DNA from: Verrucomicrobiota bacterium
GTDB taxonomy: Bacteria > Verrucomicrobiota > Verrucomicrobiia > Limisphaerales > UBA9464
Length of the DNA: 21,298 nt
Assembly: GCA_026397675.1 (NCBI GenBank)
Contig: JAPLUH010000342.1
Location: 1-21,298, forward strand
Direction: 5' to 3'
Shown: piece after piece, positions 6,990 through 14,076 of the stretch
Position numbering within the stretch: the stretch's first letter is position 1
Layout: the number at the start of each line of letters is the position of its first letter
Translations under genes and position numbers: made by a program
The notes under the pieces: generated by a model
The model's database searches: none
The model's input: only the letters and a program-made list of their open reading frames with translations
What the model was told of the DNA's origin: nothing

Positions 6990-8291
6990 ATGAAGCCAAA
7001 GCCCTCCAAGAAGTCGGCCCGTCCCGCGAAGCCGGTTCAACGCCCCCAGGCGAAGTCCCCTCAGGCGGCTTCCAAAGTCACCAAGGTCCTGAAGAACGTC
7101 AAAAAATCGCCCGCCGCGACATCCCGTCCCGTGTCCCGGAACGCGGCGTCCTCCGCGCCCGTCGTCCGCGGAGGTTCGACTGACCGTTTCGTCATCATTA
7201 TGGCTGGTGGGCGAGGCGAGCGGTTCTGGCCCGTGAGTCGTGAGAAGACACCCAAGCAATTGATCCGCCTCTTGGGGGAGCGTTCTTTTCTGCAGCAAGC
7301 CGTGGATCGGGTGCGACCGTTGGTGCCGTTGACCAACATTCTCATCATCACCAACGCCGTTCAGGCGGCCGAAGTTCGGAGGCAGTTACCGGAGTTGCCC
7401 AAAGAAAATATTATCGGCGAACCCGTGGGTCGCGACACCTGCGCCGCGGTCACGTTGGGCGCGGCGGTAGTCGGGGCGCGTTCCACAACCGCGGTCATGG
7501 CTGTATTGCCGGCCGACCACGTCATCCACGACGAGAAGGGTTTTCGCCAAGTACTGTCGGACGCCTTGGAAGTAGCCTCGCGCGGGCAGGTGATCGTCAC
7601 CATCGGAATTCAGCCCACCGGCCCGGAGACCGGCTACGGATACATTCATTCCGGGAATGCCTTGCCGGCACCCGCAGCGGGCAAGGCACTCAAGACCCCT
7701 TTCTTCAAGGTCGAGCGGTTCGTGGAGAAGCCCTCCCTGGAAAAGGCTCAGGAATACCTCGCTTCGGGGCATTACCGATGGAACGCCGGAATGTTCGTAT
7801 GGTCGTTTGTGACCCTCACCAACGCGTTGTCCGAGCACCAACCGGAGATGCACCAAGCCTGCCAGCGTTGGCTTGCCGCGGCGGCCAAAGGGCCCAAGCG
7901 GCTTGAAACAGTCTTGGCCCAAGAATACCCCGAGATTCCGAAGATAAGCGTCGATTTCGCCTTGATGGAAAAAGCTCAGAATGTGGTCGTAGCCGATGGT
8001 CGTTTCGACTGGGACGACCTGGGGGCTTGGCCGGCGCTGGCCCGCCACCTTAAGCAAGATGCCGAGGGCAATGCTGCCGTCGGCGACGTGGTGCACGTGG
8101 ATGCGGCCCGCAACATCGTCTTCGATAGTCGCACCCGGGGTCGCACCCCCATTACCCTCGTCGGAGTGAAGGACAGTATTCTGGTCCTCACCGATGACGC
8201 CACCTTGGTGGCCTCCAAGTCCGAGTCCCAGAAGATCAAGGACTTGGTCCGCAAACTATCGGCCGACCCTCGCTGGGCTAGCCTAGTTTAA
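6990..8291 (+). CDS. manC: mannose-1-phosphate guanylyltransferase
   Basis: This nucleotidyltransferase makes GDP-mannose from mannose 1-phosphate and GTP for exopolysaccharide and glycan synthesis. The signature MAGGRGERFWPVSREKTPKQ sits at residues 71-90, followed by GYGYI, ERFVEKP, WNAGMFVW and FDWDDLGAW, all characteristic of the family. The protein ends after the nucleotidyltransferase and short C-terminal part, so the phosphomannose isomerase domain of bifunctional enzymes is absent. Residues 1-64 form an unusual extension rich in Lys, Pro, Ala and Ser, with eleven lysines in the first 40 residues and no acidic residue before D65. I chose the ATG at 6990. A start at the internal ATG (7200) would leave out the beta strand FVII that begins the core fold, so it is unlikely. 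The gene ends one base before the convergent lactonase gene. Confidence 0.9.
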   Translation: MKPKPSKKSARPAKPVQRPQAKSPQAASKVTKVLKNVKKSPAATSRPVSRNAASSAPVVRGGSTDRFVIIMAGGRGERFWPVSREKTPKQLIRLLGERSFLQQAVDRVRPLVPLTNILIITNAVQAAEVRRQLPELPKENIIGEPVGRDTCAAVTLGAAVVGARSTTAVMAVLPADHVIHDEKGFRQVLSDALEVASRGQVIVTIGIQPTGPETGYGYIHSGNALPAPAAGKALKTPFFKVERFVEKPSLEKAQEYLASGHYRWNAGMFVWSFVTLTNALSEHQPEMHQACQRWLAAAAKGPKRLETVLAQEYPEIPKISVDFALMEKAQNVVVADGRFDWDDLGAWPALARHLKQDAEGNAAVGDVVHVDAARNIVFDSRTRGRTPITLVGVKDSILVLTDDATLVASKSESQKIKDLVRKLSADPRWASLV

Positions 8292-8292
8292 G

Positions 8293-9435
8293 TCACTTCA
8301 GGGGCACGAACCGCAGACACACCGGGGAACCCACCTCCCAGTGTTGCTCCGTCGGTGTGAGTTGGCCTGTCGTCGGATCGATGCGGAACGAGCGGATGTC
8401 GTTCGAGCTTTGTCCTGCGGCCAAGAGAAAATGGCCCGAGGGATCGATGACGAAGTTTCGGGGGGTCTGCCCGCCGATCTTGCGGACTTCCACCGGGGTC
8501 AGGGCCCCAGTGGTGAGGTCTCGGGAAAAAACGGCGATGGAATCGTGGCCACGGTTTGAGCCGAAGACAAATTTTCCGGAGGGGTGGACTCTCACCTCCG
8601 CGGTGGATATGCCGGTCATGTCTGTTCCGGCCGGGACCGTAGGAACCGATCCCACTTCGGAGAGTCTGCCCGTAGCCGGTTCGTGCCGGAAAGCCGTCAC
8701 CGTGCAGAGCATCTCGTTGATGACGTAGGCGTGATGACCGTCGGGGCTGAAAGCGAAGTGACGGGGCCCGCTTCCCGGCTTCAAGCGGGTGTCGAGGTGG
8801 GGCTTGGCAGCGGTGAGTCCTCGGGCCGATTCAAACACGTAGGCGTGGATGCGGTCCGTGCCCAGGTCGGCGACATAGGCGAAGCGGTTGTCCGGCGAAA
8901 GATTCACCGAGTGGGCGTGCGGATCCTTCTGTCGGGCCGTGTTCATGCTGCCGCCGGTGTGCTGCGAGAGGAAGGTGTGTCGGGTGAGGCCACCATCGGG
9001 TTGGATGGGTAGAGATAACACGCTACCACCGCCATAATTGGCCACTAGGACGTGATTTCCGGTGGCGTCCACGGACAGGTGGCACGGGTTGTTGCCCACG
9101 GTGGATTGCTGGTTGAGTTCACGCAGTTTGCCCGTGGCGGTGTCGATGGCGAAGGCACTGACCGACCCACCGGGCTTGCCCTGCCATTGGTCGGTTTCAT
9201 TGACCGCATATAGAAAACGCCCGTTGGGATGGATTGCCAGGAAGCTCGGGTTGGCGGACTTGGCTGCTAGGCCGAGGGGTTCGGCGGTTCCAGTCCCATC
9301 GTCATAGCGGAAGGCGTAAATACCCTCGCTCTTCGGGCCGGTGTAGGTGCCGACGTAGAGCAAGTGTTTGGCGGCGGAGAGAGGCAGGGTAGCCAGGGCG
9401 GCGGCAGTCATGAGCGCATGGGTCAAGGAGGCCAT
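8293..9435 (-). CDS. exported lactonase-family beta-propeller protein (6-phosphogluconolactonase-like)
   Basis: The 380-residue protein begins with a cleavable-type signal peptide (MASLTHALMTAAALATLPLSA), then LLYVGTYTGPKSEGIYAFRYD and PSFLAIHPNGRFLYAVNE, the classic opening of the Lactonase family (YbhE/Pgl type, seven-bladed propeller). Repeated blade motifs include HPNGRFLYAVNE, SVDATGNHVLVANYGGGSV, SPDNRFAYVADLGTDRI, SPDGHHAYVINE, HPSGKFVFGSNRGHDSI and DPSGHFLLAAGQSSNDI. Cytoplasmic members hydrolyse 6-phosphogluconolactone. An exported member cannot easily have that role, so a different sugar lactone is likely. I prefer the ATG at 9435 over an upstream TTG at 9453. It lies 80 bases downstream of the CoA-binding gene on the same strand. 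Confidence 0.85.
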   Translation of the reverse strand: MASLTHALMTAAALATLPLSAAKHLLYVGTYTGPKSEGIYAFRYDDGTGTAEPLGLAAKSANPSFLAIHPNGRFLYAVNETDQWQGKPGGSVSAFAIDTATGKLRELNQQSTVGNNPCHLSVDATGNHVLVANYGGGSVLSLPIQPDGGLTRHTFLSQHTGGSMNTARQKDPHAHSVNLSPDNRFAYVADLGTDRIHAYVFESARGLTAAKPHLDTRLKPGSGPRHFAFSPDGHHAYVINEMLCTVTAFRHEPATGRLSEVGSVPTVPAGTDMTGISTAEVRVHPSGKFVFGSNRGHDSIAVFSRDLTTGALTPVEVRKIGGQTPRNFVIDPSGHFLLAAGQSSNDIRSFRIDPTTGQLTPTEQHWEVGSPVCLRFVPLK

Positions 9436-9515
9436 CCGGTGAGTGAACCTCAACGGCGCCGGCAGTCCAGCTCTAGTGTGTTGGGCTGGGTTTTCGCGTT
9501 CCGGCGGGAAGCGAC

Positions 9516-9905
9516 TTACTCGTGCCGGTCGGAATGATTCAACTGGGCGGGGGATAGGCCGAGTCCGACAATGCTGCAGGCCCGGATAATCGGCAGACCC
9601 AAGCGCTGAGCCTCTGCGACGACCTCCAGACTATCGGTGCCGGGATTAAGCCAGAGTTCGTCACAGCCCCTTAGGGCGATGGTGGGCAAAACGCCGAGCA
9701 AAATAGGGGGTGGCAAGTAGGCGCTGATTACCTCGGGGCGGCCTGGGAGTGAGCCGATGTCGCGATAGGCGGGGTGGCCGGCGATGTGTGATTCCTTGGG
9801 GTTCACGGGCCAAACCGTGTAGCCCTGAAGGGCGTAGGCGAGGACGGCCTTGTGTCCAAATTTGGTGGGGTCGGCGGAGGCTCCGAGGATGGCGGCGGTC
9901 TTCAT
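9516..9905 (-). CDS. CoA-binding domain protein (YccU-like)
   Basis: The 129-residue protein is a single Rossmann-like CoA-binding domain. It starts MKTAAILGASADPTKFGHKA with the nucleotide-loop glycine at 8, continues GYTVWPVNPK, as in the YccU/CoA_binding_2 family, and ends with GLPIIRACSIVGLG at the place where relatives have a cysteine-proline motif. The frame extends upstream by 24 codons, but the ATG at 9905 begins exactly where the family begins and overlaps the TGA of the upstream MEKHLA gene by 4 bp. The biochemical role of stand-alone members is not well defined. They bind CoA and may act in CoA-linked regulation. Confidence 0.82.
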   Translation of the reverse strand: MKTAAILGASADPTKFGHKAVLAYALQGYTVWPVNPKESHIAGHPAYRDIGSLPGRPEVISAYLPPPILLGVLPTIALRGCDELWLNPGTDSLEVVAEAQRLGLPIIRACSIVGLGLSPAQLNHSDRHE

Positions 9906-10372
9906 GGTAGAAATTCCCAATGGGTGAACGAGGCGGCTTGGCCGGCGAAGGTACCTTGCCGGTCGCGCAGGTTCCACACCACGGCCTGCCGGATGCGGAA
10001 ACGTTTCCCAGTCTTGGAAATACGGATTCCAGCATAATCGTCAATAAATCCGGCCCGTGTGACCCGATCCAGCAGTTCGGCGCGCTCCTCGCGAAGGGGT
10101 GCTTCGGCTGTGTAGCGCGAAGGGGTCCGCGTGAAGGATTCCCAATCGAGTTCCCAGAGGCTCAGGGCCGCTTGATTCCCGTACCAGAAAACCGGGTCCT
10201 CCTCGATGCCGTGGGAGACCAGCACCCGGGGCATCGACCACAAGGCTTCGTATCGATCGGGGGAGCCCATCGCGGGCAGTTCTGGGACCAGATCGCGACC
10301 GGTCCAGTGACGATGACTCTCCAACGCGAGGTCGAGTCGCGTCCGAATTTCAAGGGATAGCCACGGATCCAT
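9902..10372 (-). CDS. MEKHLA-domain protein
   Basis: Most of this roughly 156-residue protein matches the MEKHLA domain, a PAS-related fold found alone in bacteria and at the C terminus of plant class III HD-ZIP transcription factors. The diagnostic blocks are HGIEEDPVFWYGNQAALSLWE, LREERAELLDRV, GFIDDYAGIRIS, GKRFRIRQAVVWNL and GQAASFTHWEF at the end. The start is uncertain: I chose the ATG at 10372 (MDPWLSLEIRTRL), while a GTG at 10414 would add 14 residues. Its stop overlaps the ATG of the CoA-binding gene, so the two are probably translated together. The ligand and function are unknown; redox or small-molecule sensing is the usual guess from the PAS kinship. Confidence 0.8.
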   Translation of the reverse strand: MDPWLSLEIRTRLDLALESHRHWTGRDLVPELPAMGSPDRYEALWSMPRVLVSHGIEEDPVFWYGNQAALSLWELDWESFTRTPSRYTAEAPLREERAELLDRVTRAGFIDDYAGIRISKTGKRFRIRQAVVWNLRDRQGTFAGQAASFTHWEFLP

Positions 10373-10438
10373 GGGGCGAGAGGAAAGGGCAGGCGCGCCG
10401 TCGGGGTCGATCACCGATTCGCTTTAAGGTCTCAAGAC

Positions 10439-11791
10439 TTAAGGTTTGGCCGTGGCGCGCAGGTCTAGGCAGACCAGTCGGTCTTCGCTGCGTAGGTACA
10501 GGAGGCCGCCTGAAAGGACGGATCCGGCCCAGCAAGGGTAATGCAGCGAGGGGACCTGCCAGCGTCCGAGTTCTTCACAGTGTCCCGGGTTTGGTTGGAA
10601 AAGTCCGAGCAAACCACCTTCGCCCAGAGCCAGGAGTCGGCCCTCGGCCAGAATGAAGGAGCCGCGACCGAAGACCGGAGGTTGTTCGGCACTGTGGGGT
10701 GGCCAGCGTTCGCTGCGCTCCCATGCCACCGTGCCGGTCTCGTACTCCATGCAGCGCAAGACCGCGTCGGGCTCGTTGCGTCCGCTGAAGCCATAAAGAT
10801 GGGCCCCGACTCGGATGGGTTGACTCCAGTGCATCTCCAATCCCAGGCCGGACCAGACTTCGGTGAAGTTCGTGGCCCCGGAGCCTCCGCGCAGCAGCAC
10901 CGACCCGGATCGGTAATAGGCGCTGGAGATAAGTACGTCATTCCCGATCACCAAGGGGGTCATGGCATTGACGGAATCATCGGCTCGAGCGCGGAACCAA
11001 CGGCTGAAGAGTACTTGGCCGTCGTTGGGGTCGAGCACCGTGAGTCCCTGTCGGGTGAGGGCGTGAACCACCCGTCGCCCATGAATTTCTGAAGCGATCA
11101 GGGAGGCGTAGCTGGCGGTCTTTTCCCAGCGCCGCCACTGAACGGTTCGCTCACCGGGCCATCCGAGCATGGGTTGGCCTGTCCAATTTTTTTCGCCTAC
11201 TGATTCCCAGAGCGTTTTCCCGGTCTTCGGATCGAGCGCGATGACCGTGGCATTGGGTTGTCCGCCGACCATGACTAGCAGCTTCCCGCCCTCCATTAAT
11301 GGGGTGCTACCGACACCGAAGAAGGCTCCGGGAATCTCGAATTCTGCGGCCGTGTTGCGCTGCCAGAGCTGTTTACCAGTCTCGGCCTCGAGGCAGCTCA
11401 AGAGTCCTTCAGCCCCGAAGGTGTACACCCGGTTGTCATGAAGGAGCGGTGTGCAACGAGGTCCGTTGTTGTAGCCATAGGGGTCGCGGTACGCGCTGGG
11501 TTGCGTGTGCTTCCAAATTGGGGTGCCCGTTTGGGCGTCCCAGGCCTCGGTGAGTTCTTGGTTGCCCTGACGGTGAAAGAGAAAGAGTCGCCCCTGGGCG
11601 ATCGACGGCGCCGCATATCCGGTACCGATGGCTTTGTCCCAGCGCACGGGCGGGCCATTGCTGGGGATGCGGGGTAGCAGACCGCTCTCGGAGCTGGTCG
11701 CATTGAGCCGTGGCCCCAGGAGTCGGGGCCAGTCTTCCGCCAGGAGTGGGCAGACCCACAGGCACAACGCGAGGACGAGTCGGTGAAGCAC
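10439..11791 (-). CDS. exported PQQ-type beta-propeller protein (BamB-like)
   Basis: The 450-residue protein has a short signal peptide (about residues 1-18, ending PLLA before EDWPRLLGP) and then PQQ-like propeller blades. Each blade has the D-x-x-T/D-G-x-x-L/I/V-W-like strand turn: WDAQTGTPIWK, LEAETGKQLWQR, LDPKTGKTLWES, LDPNDGQVLFSRW and MEYETGTVAWERS. The opening WPRLLGPRLNATSSE is typical of a large group of planctomycete and verrucomicrobial periplasmic proteins annotated as PQQ-binding-like. These rarely have dehydrogenase residues, and I see none here, so a binding or scaffold role is more likely than enzymatic PQQ use. It lies 84 bases downstream of the YheT-like gene and upstream of the MEKHLA gene, all on the minus strand. 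Confidence 0.83.
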   Translation of the reverse strand: MLHRLVLALCLWVCPLLAEDWPRLLGPRLNATSSESGLLPRIPSNGPPVRWDKAIGTGYAAPSIAQGRLFLFHRQGNQELTEAWDAQTGTPIWKHTQPSAYRDPYGYNNGPRCTPLLHDNRVYTFGAEGLLSCLEAETGKQLWQRNTAAEFEIPGAFFGVGSTPLMEGGKLLVMVGGQPNATVIALDPKTGKTLWESVGEKNWTGQPMLGWPGERTVQWRRWEKTASYASLIASEIHGRRVVHALTRQGLTVLDPNDGQVLFSRWFRARADDSVNAMTPLVIGNDVLISSAYYRSGSVLLRGGSGATNFTEVWSGLGLEMHWSQPIRVGAHLYGFSGRNEPDAVLRCMEYETGTVAWERSERWPPHSAEQPPVFGRGSFILAEGRLLALGEGGLLGLFQPNPGHCEELGRWQVPSLHYPCWAGSVLSGGLLYLRSEDRLVCLDLRATAKP

Positions 11792-11875
11792 ACCGTGTTG
11801 ATGGACGATGGACAGGGATTGGCAAGCCCTCGATCGCGGGGCCCGTCGCGGTTCAACCGCCGAATGGAGGCCGAT

Positions 11876-12862
11876 TCACATCGGGCAGAACGGCTCCAGA
11901 AACTCGAGAGTCCGAACCTCAGACCAAAGATCGCGCCGGGATCCCCAGCGGTCCATGAACCCAACATGACCACCGTGCTTTGGAACCTCCAAATGAACCC
12001 AAGGGCTGTGGCGGGCGAATTCGTGCGGGAAACAGCTGGGGGCCAGGAACGGGTCGTCCGCTGCATTCAGGATGAGGGCGGGCACTTGGATCGACGGTAG
12101 GAAGGCGTTGGCCGAGCACGCTTTCCAGTAGGCTTCTGCATGGGCGAACCCGTGGAGTGGCGCGGTGAAGGTGTTGTCGATCTGACGAAAAGTTCGCTGA
12201 TAGCGGGGATTGATCTCCGGAATTAGCCCCGGAAACTGCACTTTTTTGAGGCTCCATTTGCGCAGGATTTCCCTCTGGAATCGGGACATGTAGGGCCAGA
12301 CCCGGAGTGTCTCCATCGCGGCCGATGCCGCCGCCAAGTCGCACGGGGTGGAAAGGGCAACTCCGGCGGCCACAGGCACCGTTGAGGCGTGGCGTTCGCC
12401 CAGGTACTTGAGCGTTAGATTACCGCCGAGGCTGAATCCGGCGAGTGCCAGCAACTTAAATCGGCCGGTCTGTGCCGCGTGGGTCACGACCGCAGCGAGG
12501 TCCTCGGAAGCCCCGCTGTGGTAAAACCGCGGCAGGCGGTTGAGTTCCCCAGAGCAGCCTCGGAAGTTCCAGGCCAGCACCGACCAATTTCGGCGGGCTG
12601 CGGCCCGCGCCAGGCCGGCGACGTACGGGCGGCGGGAGTGTCCTTCCAGGCCGTGAGAAAGAATAAGCAATCGGCCTTGCCCGGGATTGAGCCAATCCAA
12701 ATCGAGGAAATCCCCATCCGCTAATTCCAACCGTTCCCGAAACCAAGGCAGGGGAGGTATGTGGCGTATGACGGCCGGAAGGAGGGTTTGCAGGTGGGGG
12801 TTGCCTAGCCCTATCAGGGGTCGGAAGGTTGATTGGGCCACCAGCGGCATGGCGTTCACCAT
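11876..12862 (-). CDS. YheT-like alpha/beta hydrolase
   Basis: The 328-residue protein matches the YheT family (COG0429) throughout. It has NPHLQTLLP (21-29), LELADGDFLDLDW, SHGLEGHSRRPY for the oxyanion region, FRGCSGELNRLPRFYHSG, the nucleophile elbow GFSLGGN (S144), an acid residue at NAADDPF (D269 or D270) and the catalytic histidine in HGGHVGF (H299). Members are carboxylesterase-like with poorly defined substrates. The frame continues upstream to an ATG at 12958 that has GGGAGG eight bases ahead of it. However, those extra 32 residues have no counterpart in the family and would run across the divergent promoter at 12952-12980. I prefer the ATG at 12862 or 12850. Confidence 0.87.
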   Translation of the reverse strand: MVNAMPLVAQSTFRPLIGLGNPHLQTLLPAVIRHIPPLPWFRERLELADGDFLDLDWLNPGQGRLLILSHGLEGHSRRPYVAGLARAAARRNWSVLAWNFRGCSGELNRLPRFYHSGASEDLAAVVTHAAQTGRFKLLALAGFSLGGNLTLKYLGERHASTVPVAAGVALSTPCDLAAASAAMETLRVWPYMSRFQREILRKWSLKKVQFPGLIPEINPRYQRTFRQIDNTFTAPLHGFAHAEAYWKACSANAFLPSIQVPALILNAADDPFLAPSCFPHEFARHSPWVHLEVPKHGGHVGFMDRWGSRRDLWSEVRTLEFLEPFCPM

Positions 12863-12951
12863 CTCTCTGGAAGGGCTGGGAATGCATGCCGAAAGTGAGG
12901 GCAAACAAGGAAGGTGACGGGAGGTAAATGCGATTTCTCTGAAAAATCCGA

Positions 12952-12980
12952 TTTGCATCTCCCGCGCCTCCCGCTACAAC
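12952..12980 (+). promoter_or_regulatory. sigma-70-type promoter of the small basic protein gene
   Basis: TTTGCA (12952-12957) and TACAAC (12975-12980) are separated by 17 bases and each matches its consensus box at four of six positions. An A-rich stretch (TCTGAAAAATCCG, 12938-12950) lies directly upstream and could act as an UP-like element. The -10 box is 69 bases before the ATG at 13050, leaving a leader of about 60 bases that includes a short hairpin (AGCCC/GGGCT, about 13002-13019). Confidence 0.5.
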
Positions 12981-13049
12981 CACGGGCTCGCTGGTTGCGG
13001 TTAGCCCATTCGAGGGGCTTTCATCGTCGTCAGCGGAACATTCGATTTT

Positions 13050-13205
13050 ATGTCGCAGCACAACAGCCTACGCGCCTCCGGGACCACCGGGGCCAAACGT
13101 AATGTACTCAAGCGCTTCGAGCGCGTCGCCGTTCTCAAGGGCCGTTCCCAATGGAAGGAAGGCGATCGCGTGACCGGTCTGCGCAAGACTCGTCCGCCCG
13201 AGTAA
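13050..13205 (+). CDS. PVC-superphylum small basic protein
   Basis: The 51-residue product reads MSQHNSLRASG, then KRNVLKRFERVAVLKGR, then WKEGDRVTGLRK. This is the pattern of the small basic protein family restricted to Chlamydiae, Verrucomicrobia and Planctomycetes, described in TIGRFAMs (from memory TIGR04137). Thirteen residues are Lys or Arg and only four are Asp or Glu. High conservation and charge suggest binding to RNA, perhaps the ribosome, but the function is not established. The gene has its own good promoter, is monocistronic by layout and is followed by two strong hairpins. The start is fixed by family length. This is one of the best taxonomic markers in the window. Confidence 0.85.
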   Translation: MSQHNSLRASGTTGAKRNVLKRFERVAVLKGRSQWKEGDRVTGLRKTRPPE

Positions 13206-13216
13206 TCGTGCGGACT

Positions 13217-13267
13217 GCCCGGTCGGAGAAGCTCTGCGTCTCCAACGCAGACTCCGATTTGCCGGGC
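13217..13267 (+). other. long bulged stem-loop after the small basic protein gene
   Basis: Three nested helices stack into one hairpin: GCCCGG/CCGGGC (13217-13222 with 13262-13267), TCGGAG/CTCCGA (13223-13228 with 13252-13257, leaving a four-base bulge TTTG) and CTGCGT/ACGCAG (13234-13239 with 13245-13250, loop CTCCA). It starts 12 bases after the stop codon. There is no U-run behind it, so it may protect the 3' end of the short mRNA or belong to the leader of the next gene. Confidence 0.55.
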
Positions 13268-13299
13268 TAACGTCCAGAATTACGGACTCAAACTCCAAT

Positions 13300-13341
13300 G
13301 ACGCCGATTGTGGGTGATTCAGGTAACCCGCAATCGGCGTC
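13300..13341 (+). terminator. strong hairpin with a short T-run ahead of the pseudouridine synthase gene
   Basis: GACGCCGATTGTGGGT (13300-13315) pairs with ACCCGCAATCGGCGTC (13326-13341) with one mismatch, around a ten-base loop, and is followed by GCGATTTTC. The stem of 15 pairs is very stable, but the T-run is only four bases long and starts late. It could terminate the small basic protein transcript or attenuate the downstream gene, whose ATG is 18 bases beyond the stem. Confidence 0.5.
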
Positions 13342-13359
13342 GCGATTTTCTCCCATCCC

Positions 13360-14076
13360 ATGTCCACTGTCCGACTTCAGAAGTTTCTTGCAGATGCCGG
13401 TGTCGCCTCGCGACGTGCCTCCGAAAAGTTGATTATCCGCGGGGTGGTCACGGTCAACGGACGCGTGGTGACTGAGTTGGGGTCCAAGGTGGACCCGCTT
13501 CATGACGCGGTCTCGGTGGAGGGGGCGCCAGTGCGGACCCGCAAGAAGCTCTACATCGCGCTGAACAAGCCGCCTGGCTTCATTTGTACCCGGATCGACC
13601 CGGAAACGCGCCGTGTCGTCTCCCACCTTCTACCTGCCGAATGGTCCAACCTGTTCACTGTGGGGCGTTTGGACCGGGATAGTCAGGGGCTCATTTTCCT
13701 CACCAACGACGGCGATTTCTCGCTGAAACTCACCCACCCGCGGTACGGCGTGCACAAGAAGTATGTGGCAGTCGTCGAGGGACGATTGGAATCCTCGCAG
13801 TTGAACCGCTTCACTCAGGGAGTTGAGCACGAGGGTGAGACGCTGAAAGCCGAACGCATTCGATTGGTGGATGCCAACAACTCTCACAGCGTCGTGGAGT
13901 TGGAGTTGGCTCAAGGCAAGAATCGGGAAATTCGCCGTCTCTTCGAGGTCTTGGGGCACACGGTCGTTGAGCTGCGACGGACTCAGATCGGACCTATCAA
14001 ACTAGGAGAATTACCGCTGGGCAAGTGGCGCGCATTGACGCCGACCGAAATCCGGTCATTGCTTTCGAACGCATGA
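13360..14076 (+). CDS. rluB: ribosomal large-subunit pseudouridine synthase B-like (RsuA/RluB family)
   Basis: The 238-residue protein has an N-terminal S4 RNA-binding domain (about 3-50: RLQKFLADAGVASRRASEKLI...VTVNGRVV), then the pseudouridine synthase core. The core contains KPPGFICT (70-77), the catalytic-aspartate motif GRLDRDSQGL (D105) and GKNREIRRLFEVLGHTV near the C terminus. This is the RsuA/RluB/RluE/RluF family, which isomerises uridine in rRNA. The close fit to RluB (23S rRNA position 2605 in E. coli numbering) is likely, but the exact site cannot be read from sequence. The ATG at 13360 is the family start. The 3' end overlaps the start of the SH3 protein gene by 4 bp. Confidence 0.85.
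   Translation: MSTVRLQKFLADAGVASRRASEKLIIRGVVTVNGRVVTELGSKVDPLHDAVSVEGAPVRTRKKLYIALNKPPGFICTRIDPETRRVVSHLLPAEWSNLFTVGRLDRDSQGLIFLTNDGDFSLKLTHPRYGVHKKYVAVVEGRLESSQLNRFTQGVEHEGETLKAERIRLVDANNSHSVVELELAQGKNREIRRLFEVLGHTVVELRRTQIGPIKLGELPLGKWRALTPTEIRSLLSNA

Noticed and set aside
5936..7009. Possible 357-residue minus-strand gene
   Set aside because: It lies opposite the FAD-dependent oxidoreductase, which has clear motifs; the antisense frame is open only because of codon bias.
12863..12958. ATG at 12958 with a good GGGAGG as the start of the YheT-like gene
   Set aside because: The extra 32 residues have no counterpart in the family and overlap the promoter of the divergent small basic protein gene. 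The match to Shine-Dalgarno may be chance.
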